This document shows, one piece after another, positions 24,681 to 30,191 of a DNA stretch of 30,191 nucleotides (positions are counted from its first letter, which is position 1; each line of letters begins with the position of its first letter). The translations under genes were made by a program, and so were the position numbers. The notes under the pieces were generated by a model. That model searched no databases, was not told where the DNA came from, and was given only the letters and a program-made list of their open reading frames with translations. This DNA is from CAZTZL01 sp964617625 (GTDB lineage: Bacteria; Zhuqueibacterota; QNDG01; DSAB01), in NCBI GenBank assembly GCA_964617625.1, contig CAZTZL010000036.1, positions 1 to 30,191 of the forward strand, given 5' to 3'.

Positions 24681-24773
24681 GAAGAAATTGTTTACCTGTT
24701 TTTAACCGAACAAACAGTTAGCAGGTTTCAATCGCTTGAATTTTTATTAAAAGACTTTTTTTTTAAAAAACCA

Positions 24774-24803
24774 TTGCATTTGATATAAAAAATAATATAT
24801 ATT
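24774..24803 (+). promoter_or_regulatory. Possible promoter of the 427-aa outer-membrane protein
   Basis: TTGCAT (24774-24779) and TATATT (24798-24803) are 18 bp apart, followed by a leader of about 45 nt. Several overlapping AT-rich -10 choices exist, so the exact element is uncertain. Confidence 0.35.
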
Positions 24804-24855
24804 AAAAACATCAACCATTCATCCCATTAAAAATTAAATAACGAAGGAGGAGAAG

Positions 24856-26139
24856 ATGAAACGATTTTTTATCTTGGCATTAATTGTGTTCTGTGCTGGC
24901 AGTCTTTTTGCCACCCAGAACCGTGTGGCAACAATGGGTGGTGAAGCTGCAATGCTCCCGGATGACGATTCCAGCATCGATCTTTTTCCACAGCGCGTAA
25001 ACGACTGGAGCATTGTAAGATTTGAAGACATTCAGGGTGGTTCTCCGGATTATCTTTTAATTACCGGCAAAAAAGGAGAAAAATGGGGATTTTACGGAGG
25101 TCAGGAACCAAGATACAGTATTGTCCGGAACATGAAACAACAATCTGGCGTTTCTCTTAACCTGCAGGATTATTTTTTCAACATCTACAAGAGCATGGGC
25201 CCGACATCGGCTTTAAAGCTTGGTCTTCGATTCGGTACTGTCAGTGAAACAGAAACAATGAACAATAATGATTCTCCCGAAGTCAAATCCGAAGTAACCA
25301 ACAAATACTCCAATATCGGGATTGATGTGGTTTATGGTTTTGATTCAGGCAAACAGGAAATGGCATTATGCGTCGCTTTTATGTCGGGACCGGGTGCAAT
25401 TAACAGTCTGATAGCCGGCAAGCTCTATGGAAATTATGAGTATACCAACGGGATCACCAACGAAGGAACAGGCCATGAATCCGGATATGGTTTTGGGGCA
25501 GCGCTTCGTAAACCCGCGGACTTCTTCATTTTTAATAACATGTACGGAAACGCCATGCTGGTTATGGGTAAAGCAACCGGCGAGTATACGGCCAACAATG
25601 TGAAACAGGAAGACTGGGAACAATCCCTCATGTTCCTTGATGCAAACCTGCTCTTTTTCAACAACAAAATGATCGCCGGCAAATCCGAAAACGGCCCCAA
25701 AGCAATGCTGGTATACGGACTGGGTTGCGGATTTGGATACAGCAAATCATCAAATAAAAATAACATGTCCGGAGCAGAACAGGAAGATACCGATACCGAA
25801 ATGGCTCTCGGCGGCCCAAGATTGCGGATCGGCATCGAAGCCGAGGTTAAATGTGTAAAACTCCGCTTTGGCATACAGCGGAACATCAATCTCTACAGTT
25901 CCGCCAAAACCGTGGATGAAACTGTCGCGGGGAAAAACAACGACACAGACGAGAATACCGTTGCGGGAATCGGAATCGGTGGCAATTATGTCTTTGCTTC
26001 CGGCCTTGGCGTAGATCTTGGAAAACTCACGATCAACCTGATGCTGAACAACACATTCTGGTGCACTGGCCCCCAGATGATTTTCAACAGTACATGGGGT
26101 ACATTGGGTGCATCTGCTGATGTCATTCTCAATATGTAA
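24856..26139 (+). CDS. Probable abundant outer-membrane beta-barrel protein
   Basis: A 427-residue secreted protein with a signal peptide (MKRFFILALIVFCAGSLFA). The early mature segment NRVATMGGEAAMLPDDDSSIDLFPQRVND is of the kind seen before barrels in FCB outer-membrane proteins. The rest has alternating hydrophobic/polar strands rich in Gly, Asn and aromatic residues, with loops rich in Asn, Asp, Glu and Lys (for example SKSSNKNNMSGAEQEDTDTE). No named porin family is recognised. The RBS GAAGGAGGAG is the strongest in the window and the gene is followed by a 12-bp-stem terminator, so it is probably a well-expressed single-gene unit. It faces the TPR lipoprotein gene divergently. Confidence 0.8.
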   Translation: MKRFFILALIVFCAGSLFATQNRVATMGGEAAMLPDDDSSIDLFPQRVNDWSIVRFEDIQGGSPDYLLITGKKGEKWGFYGGQEPRYSIVRNMKQQSGVSLNLQDYFFNIYKSMGPTSALKLGLRFGTVSETETMNNNDSPEVKSEVTNKYSNIGIDVVYGFDSGKQEMALCVAFMSGPGAINSLIAGKLYGNYEYTNGITNEGTGHESGYGFGAALRKPADFFIFNNMYGNAMLVMGKATGEYTANNVKQEDWEQSLMFLDANLLFFNNKMIAGKSENGPKAMLVYGLGCGFGYSKSSNKNNMSGAEQEDTDTEMALGGPRLRIGIEAEVKCVKLRFGIQRNINLYSSAKTVDETVAGKNNDTDENTVAGIGIGGNYVFASGLGVDLGKLTINLMLNNTFWCTGPQMIFNSTWGTLGASADVILNM

Positions 26140-26162
26140 GTAATCAGTTTGTATTTCAAACC

Positions 26163-26190
26163 AAAAGGGCGGAACATTTTCCGCCCTTTT
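26163..26190 (+). terminator. Rho-independent terminator after the outer-membrane protein gene
   Basis: A 12-bp perfect stem (AAAAGGGCGGAA / TTCCGCCCTTTT) with a 4-nt loop and T run continuing to 26192, 23 nt after the stop. The A tract on the other side means it could also work in reverse. Confidence 0.92.
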
Positions 26191-26274
26191 TTGTATAGTC
26201 TAAATAACTTTTAATGGATAAAAATAGCGGATATTTACACAGGATTTCCCCGCAGAAAATCGGAACTGCAAACG

Positions 26275-26898
26275 ATGGCTGAATATATTCATTTTCTTTT
26301 TGTAGCCCTTTTCATTTCTCTTACAGGGGTTATGGCTCCCGGTCCAATGACGGCTGTAACCATCGGTGAAGGCAGTGAATCGCCTAAAGCCGGATCGTTC
26401 ATCGCCATCGGACACGGACTGTTCGAATTCCCGCTCATGATTCTCTTATTTTTGGGATTTGGATTTGTCTTCAATTATCCATATGTGAAAACTGCTATTG
26501 GAATATTGGGTGGAGGATTTCTTATTTTCATGGCAATTGATCTATTGAAAGGAATTCATCGAATCGATCTGCATTCCTCAAAAAATTCTCATCATCCCGT
26601 TGTTGCAGGTATCCTGCTAACTGCCGGCAATCCCTATTTTCTCATCTGGTGGGCAACTATTGGTGTGACCCTGATTCTCCGATCCGTCAAATTCGGCTTT
26701 ATTGGATTTTTAATTTTTGCGGTGCTCCACTGGCTGTGTGATTTTATCTGGTACTCATTTCTTTCGATACTCTCATTTAAAGGCGGCAGATTCTTCGGAG
26801 CCAAGTTTCAGAAAATTATTTTCGCAGTATGCGGAGTTTCATTGCTTTTTTTCAGCATCAAATTTATCTACGATGCGGTCAAAAACTATTTCATTTAA
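26275..26898 (+). CDS. LysE/RhtB-family amino-acid exporter
   Basis: A 207-residue inner-membrane protein with about six helices. The first carries the family signature GVMAPGPMTAVTIGEG, followed by the amphipathic GSFIAIGHGLFEFP and, midway, AGNPYFLIWWATIG, all typical of LysE/RhtB/CadD-type exporters. Such proteins export amino acids or small cations using the proton gradient; the substrate is not evident. The start at ATG 26275 has only a weak RBS. It lies after the strong terminator of the preceding gene, and no clear promoter was found in the 80-nt gap. It may relate functionally to the downstream peptide transporter and aminopeptidase, but this is inference. Confidence 0.88.
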   Translation: MAEYIHFLFVALFISLTGVMAPGPMTAVTIGEGSESPKAGSFIAIGHGLFEFPLMILLFLGFGFVFNYPYVKTAIGILGGGFLIFMAIDLLKGIHRIDLHSSKNSHHPVVAGILLTAGNPYFLIWWATIGVTLILRSVKFGFIGFLIFAVLHWLCDFIWYSFLSILSFKGGRFFGAKFQKIIFAVCGVSLLFFSIKFIYDAVKNYFI

Positions 26899-26983
26899 AA
26901 TGTATTCCATGTTATTTCAGCATTCTTAGTCTTGCCACCATAAGTTTTAATACATTACCTGAAAGCTCAATTTGAATTTTTAC

Positions 26984-27012
26984 TTGACTTTTACCGAATT
27001 TCAATTTATGTT
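26984..27012 (+). promoter_or_regulatory. Sigma70-type promoter of the OPT transporter gene
   Basis: TTGACT (26984-26989) and TATGTT (27007-27012) are 17 bp apart. The predicted start near 27019 gives a leader of about 50 nt with AAGGAG before the ATG at 27069. Confidence 0.6.
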
Positions 27013-27068
27013 ACAAAACGTTTGTCCCGCATTAAATTCAACTATTTTTACCCAAGAAGGAGCAATTC

Positions 27069-29078
27069 ATGCCGTCACCAAAAACGCCATCCAAACCAAA
27101 GGAAGAATTTAAACCTTATATTCCTGCAAACAAGATCATGCCGGAACTGACTCTTCGGGCTGTTCTCGTGGGCTTATTACTTGCGATTATTTTAGGGGCC
27201 GCCAATGCGTATCTTGGTATGAAGGCAGGATTGACTGTTTCGGCAACATTTCCAGCCGCGGTCGTTGCCATGGCTGTGCTGCGCATTTTCAAAGGCACCA
27301 TTCTGGAAGAAAACATTGCCAGAACAACTGCTTCCGTCGGGGAAGCGCTGGTGGCAGGAGCCATATTCACGATTCCTGCATTTGTTCTCGTAAGATTCTC
27401 AAATGGCGAACGGCTCTGGGATACACTTTGGTCGCCCAGCCACCTGCTTCAGGGTGCCATTATTATGCTCATCGGTGGTGTCCTCGGAGTGCTTTTTGTC
27501 ATCGTACTAAGGCGTACCCTGGTTGAAGAAGTCCAGCTTCCCTTTCCCGAGAGCCGGGCTGCCTCTGAAATCGTAAAAGCCGGACAAAGCGGAAGCACGG
27601 GTGCCAGTTACGTTTTTGGGGGTATGGGACTGGCCGGATTGATTGAAATCTTTAAAAACAGCAATGGGATCATTTTCATCCGTGAAAATATCAATTATTT
27701 TATCCATTTTGCACAGTCCAAAATTCAAATTCTGAATACGGAAAGAGTACACAATGGTGGCATTCTCGTTCAGAGTCCTTCTGCTTCGCCTCTTCTAATA
27801 GGTGTTGGCTATATCGTTGGATACCAAATTTCTGCCGTTCTTTTTGCGGGTGCAGTAATCGGTCACTTTCTCCTGGTTCCTCTGGCCATCTTTCTTAGCC
27901 CGGAACTGACCCAACTGGCTGAAAGTGGAAACAGCTGGTACGCAATCAGCCGCGAAGTCTGGTTCAACCAGATTCGGCCTTTTGCGGTGGGAACGATGAT
28001 CGTCGCTGCTTTTTACACCCTGTTTAAACTTCGCACCTCTCTAACACAGGGAATATCAAAAGCTCTGAGTGATTTAAAGAAACTGAAACTCCATACCGGC
28101 CCTGTTTCCCGGCTGGAAGTGGATCTCGATTTCAAAAAGATTTTTATTGCAATATTGATCCTTGCAATTCCCCAGTACATCCTTTATCAGTATTTCAGCG
28201 GATCGGTTTTAGGTTCTCTGGTACTCACTATCGTGCTTTTAGTGATTGGATTTCTCTTTACGGCCGTGGCGGGATATTTGGTTGGGCTAGTAGGAGGATC
28301 GAACAGTCCGATCAGCGGCTTGACGATGAGCACGCTTCTTATCTCCGCAGTATTGATGGTAGCAATTGGCGTTACTGGCCCCAAGGGAGTCGCTGCCGTA
28401 CTTGGCGTTGCAGGCGTCATCTGTTGTGCCGCCTCCATCGGCGGGGACATGATTCAGGATTTGAAAGTAGGATATATCCTGGGCGGCACTCCGTGGAAAA
28501 TGGAAATAGGCGAATTGATCGGTGTCGTTCTGGCGGCTATCGTTATTATGCCATTCATTGCCGTGATGGACAAGGTCTACGTTATTGGAAGTGAAACCCT
28601 TCCTGCACCCCAGGCAGGCCTGATGGCCATGTTGTCCCAGGGCATTGTCGGAGGTCAGATGGCCTGGCCTCTGGTTATCTCCGGAGTCATTTTTGCCATT
28701 GCACTGATACTTATCAACGCGCCCTCACCCATGCTCATTGCAGTCGGAATGTACCTGCCATTTTATTCGACAGGAGCCATTTTCGTTGGAGGTATCGTCA
28801 AATGGGTTGTGACCAGAATCGTAGAAAAAAAGAAATTCAATGAGAAGCAAAAACAGAAGGTCGACAATACAGGCGTTCTGCTCGCATCCGGTTTTATCGC
28901 CGGCGAATCCCTGATGGCTGTAATTCTGGCTTTCGTGGTGTTGGGGTTGAATGTGAGCAAAAGCAATTTCTCGCTCACACAACTCGCGCCGTTCACATCT
29001 CCATGGCTCAGTTTGGTCGTTTTTGCAATCACATTCTTTATGTTAATATATGTTCCAATCAGAAATGGAAGAAAGTAA
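27069..29078 (+). CDS. OPT-family oligopeptide transporter
   Basis: A 669-residue inner-membrane carrier with about 15 membrane helices, of the oligopeptide transporter superfamily, which moves peptides or metal-chelates with protons. Typical features: TLRAVLVGLLLAIILGAANAYLGMKAGLTVSATFPAA at residues about 28-64, ENIARTTASVGEALVAGAIF, LPFPESRAASEIVKAGQ, and VGLVGGSNSPISGLT. RBS AAGGAG lies 6 nt before the ATG. Bacterial members are often annotated as oligopeptide transporters without proof of substrate. The next gene is a peptidase, which suggests peptide use (inference). No terminator is evident after its stop. Confidence 0.93.
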   Translation: MPSPKTPSKPKEEFKPYIPANKIMPELTLRAVLVGLLLAIILGAANAYLGMKAGLTVSATFPAAVVAMAVLRIFKGTILEENIARTTASVGEALVAGAIFTIPAFVLVRFSNGERLWDTLWSPSHLLQGAIIMLIGGVLGVLFVIVLRRTLVEEVQLPFPESRAASEIVKAGQSGSTGASYVFGGMGLAGLIEIFKNSNGIIFIRENINYFIHFAQSKIQILNTERVHNGGILVQSPSASPLLIGVGYIVGYQISAVLFAGAVIGHFLLVPLAIFLSPELTQLAESGNSWYAISREVWFNQIRPFAVGTMIVAAFYTLFKLRTSLTQGISKALSDLKKLKLHTGPVSRLEVDLDFKKIFIAILILAIPQYILYQYFSGSVLGSLVLTIVLLVIGFLFTAVAGYLVGLVGGSNSPISGLTMSTLLISAVLMVAIGVTGPKGVAAVLGVAGVICCAASIGGDMIQDLKVGYILGGTPWKMEIGELIGVVLAAIVIMPFIAVMDKVYVIGSETLPAPQAGLMAMLSQGIVGGQMAWPLVISGVIFAIALILINAPSPMLIAVGMYLPFYSTGAIFVGGIVKWVVTRIVEKKKFNEKQKQKVDNTGVLLASGFIAGESLMAVILAFVVLGLNVSKSNFSLTQLAPFTSPWLSLVVFAITFFMLIYVPIRNGRK

Positions 29079-29281
29079 AACCGGTTGTGCATTCCAATCT
29101 GGCAGTAAAGCAACTGAACTGTTTGTTATTTTAATTTAATTTGGAATTTGGTAATTGAATTTTATTTGTACTTTGTTATCTTGAAATTGGTACTGTTATT
29201 CAATATTTCTATAATACCAAAGGTTGACAGCAAACGGGAGAGAGTTTTATCTGTTCAAACAGATTTATATCACACAATGTA
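29079..29281 (+). promoter_or_regulatory. Intergenic region with possible second promoter and a perfect palindrome
   Basis: Together with the leader this is a 349-nt gap without any ORF. The first 140 nt are AT-rich and show nothing clear. TTGACA at 29224-29229 is followed after 17 bp by TTATCT, a weaker promoter candidate. Overlapping that -10 is a 16-bp perfect palindrome, ATCTGTT-CA-AACAGAT (29249-29264), a likely regulator site. Confidence 0.4.
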
Positions 29282-29310
29282 TTGACATTCCCGTAACACC
29301 GCAATAATAC
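29282..29310 (+). promoter_or_regulatory. Strong sigma70-type promoter of the aminopeptidase gene
   Basis: TTGACA (29282-29287), a 17-bp spacer and TAATAC (29305-29310). The predicted start is near 29317. The palindrome at 29249-29264 is centred about 60 bp upstream of this start, the position used by class I activators such as CRP. Confidence 0.65.
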
Positions 29311-29316
29311 CCGAAT

Positions 29317-29427
29317 GAAATCCCCCGCTTTAAATTGCAGGGGATCGAAAAAGCAACGGATGACCGTCCTAAGAAAGATAAAACTTTTTCCATCTTGGGC
29401 GAGACTCCAATGATATAAGGTTCGTTC
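29317..29427 (+). other. Structured leader of the aminopeptidase transcript
   Basis: About 110 nt of non-coding leader with three consecutive stems. Stem 1 pairs ATCCCC (29320-29325) with GGGGAT (29340-29345). Stem 2 pairs ACGG (29356-29359) with CCGT (29364-29367). Stem 3 pairs CCTAAGA (29368-29374) with TCTTGGG (29393-29399), directly abutting stem 2. No known riboswitch class is recognised. Control of translation or attenuation is possible, but the stems may be chance. Confidence 0.35.
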
Positions 29428-30191
29428 ATGGCTACGATCCAGACTGCGATTCGCTCCGCTTTGAAAGACTGTTTAAACGTTCAGCCAAATGAAACCACAT
29501 TGATTTTGACTGACGAACCCCTGATGGAACTCGGTCAGCTTTTTCACAACCAGGCAAAAAAAATCAGCGGCAAACCTGTTTTTCTCTGCATTCCCGAAGT
29601 CTCCGGTAATGGATTCGAACTCCCCGGAACCATCGGCGCATTGATGTCCGAATGCCAAGTAATCTTGCTTATTACAAGCAATTCACTCTCCCATACCAAA
29701 GCCCGGCGCAACGCCTCTCATCACGGAGCACGAATCGCCAGCCTTCCCGGTATCAAAGCTGAATGTCTGGAAAGAACCCTGACAGGAAATTACAAAGAAA
29801 TCATGAATAAAAGCCGTAAATTAGCCGATATTCTGACCATCGGGCAGGATGTACATCTGACCACATCCGCGGGAACCGATCTCACCTTTTCGATTGCCCG
29901 CATGCGGGGATACCCGGAAACAGGTATCATTCACGAACCGGGACAATTCTGCAACCTTCCCGCGGGAGAGGCCTGCACAGCGCCGGTGCAGGAATCGGCA
30001 AACGGCATGCTGGTTGTCGATGGTTCATTCCCCGGAGTCGGACTCATCAAAGAACCGGTGAAAATATCAGTCAAGAACGGATACGCCGTCCGGATTACAG
30101 GCGGTGAAGAAGCCGATAAAATCCGCGCCCAGCTTCGCCCCTTCGGACGGGAGGGCAGAAACATCGCCGAAATCGGCATCGGCACCAATCC
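29428..30191 (+). CDS. Aminopeptidase, M29/aminopeptidase T type (3' truncated)
   Basis: The first 254 codons of a gene running off the window. It looks like a COG2309-type leucyl aminopeptidase, a metal-dependent enzyme removing N-terminal residues from peptides. The visible signatures are NLPAGEAC with Glu181, APVQESANGMLVVDGSFPG, and AEIGIGTN with Glu248; in the M29 family two glutamates in these motifs bind the metals. The later His and Asp ligands would lie beyond the window. Residues 1-130 form a Rossmann-like alpha/beta region (TLILTDEPL, VILLITSNSLSHTKAR). The ATG has AAGG upstream. Its place next to an oligopeptide transporter suggests peptide catabolism. Related proteins include dioxygenase-type enzymes, so activity is not certain. 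Confidence 0.85.
   Translation, partial: MATIQTAIRSALKDCLNVQPNETTLILTDEPLMELGQLFHNQAKKISGKPVFLCIPEVSGNGFELPGTIGALMSECQVILLITSNSLSHTKARRNASHHGARIASLPGIKAECLERTLTGNYKEIMNKSRKLADILTIGQDVHLTTSAGTDLTFSIARMRGYPETGIIHEPGQFCNLPAGEACTAPVQESANGMLVVDGSFPGVGLIKEPVKISVKNGYAVRITGGEEADKIRAQLRPFGREGRNIAEIGIGTN

Noticed and set aside
25434..25889. 151-codon minus-strand ORF inside the outer-membrane protein gene
   Set aside because: A shadow of the sense gene, with biased composition and no start signal.
26899..26956. Inverted repeat AATGTATT / AATACATT after the LysE gene
   Set aside because: Arms are only 8 bp, AT-rich and 42 nt apart with no T run, so neither a terminator nor a clear operator.
29079..29427. 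tRNA or known riboswitch in the largest 3' gap
   Set aside because: No cloverleaf, no T-loop consensus and no recognised riboswitch core was found on either strand.
1..30191. CRISPR arrays, insertion sequences, toxin-antitoxin or phage-defence genes
   Set aside because: No regular short repeats, transposase motifs or defence-type domains were seen on either strand.

Overview
The window looks like a chromosomal segment of a Gram-negative bacterium of the Fibrobacterota-Chlorobiota-Bacteroidota (FCB) superphylum, probably one of the less-cultured lineages near Calditrichota, KSB1, Ignavibacteria or Cloacimonadota. The main evidence is a 2499-residue secreted protein ending in a type IX secretion (T9SS) sorting domain with the NYPNPFNP signature. 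Supporting evidence is several outer-membrane barrel candidates, Cys-terminated lipoprotein signal peptides, and a two-subunit PyrK/PyrD dihydroorotate dehydrogenase. The exact phylum cannot be fixed from the sequence alone. No tRNA, rRNA, CRISPR array, insertion sequence or phage gene was seen.

Layout. (1) 27-4172, plus strand: a secreted metallophosphoesterase, then a likely operon of PAC2-family protein, Nudix hydrolase, small EF-loop lipoprotein, a 51-residue basic ORF and an FkbM methyltransferase. (2) 4220-15110, minus strand: four genes that look like one transcription unit, starting from a near-consensus promoter: two paralogous CsgG/FlgO-like proteins with TPR tails, the giant T9SS-exported protein (propeller plus four LamG/Ig-like cassettes), and an outer-membrane barrel candidate. 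This is the most interesting part. (3) 15551-19442, minus strand: an ArsR-type regulator with its own promoter, operator candidate and terminator, and a short surface-polysaccharide cluster (Wzi-like protein, hexapeptide acyltransferase, WbpI/WecB-type epimerase). (4) 19598-22239, minus strand: pyrK-pyrD, a nitroreductase and a small membrane protein, ended by a clear terminator. (5) 22291-24624, minus strand: a large TPR lipoprotein, divergent from (6) 24856-30191, plus strand: an abundant-looking outer-membrane protein with strong RBS and terminator, a LysE/RhtB exporter, an OPT-family oligopeptide transporter, and a truncated M29-type aminopeptidase whose leader is structured.

How the genes fit together. 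The recurrent theme is the cell envelope: outer-membrane barrels, lipoproteins, a T9SS cargo, capsule-type sugars and peptide or amino-acid transport next to a peptidase. Eight promoters of sigma70 type could be placed, seven of them with exactly 17-bp spacers. Intergenic regions are AT-rich and short. Function assignments rest on motif recognition by eye; no database search was run.
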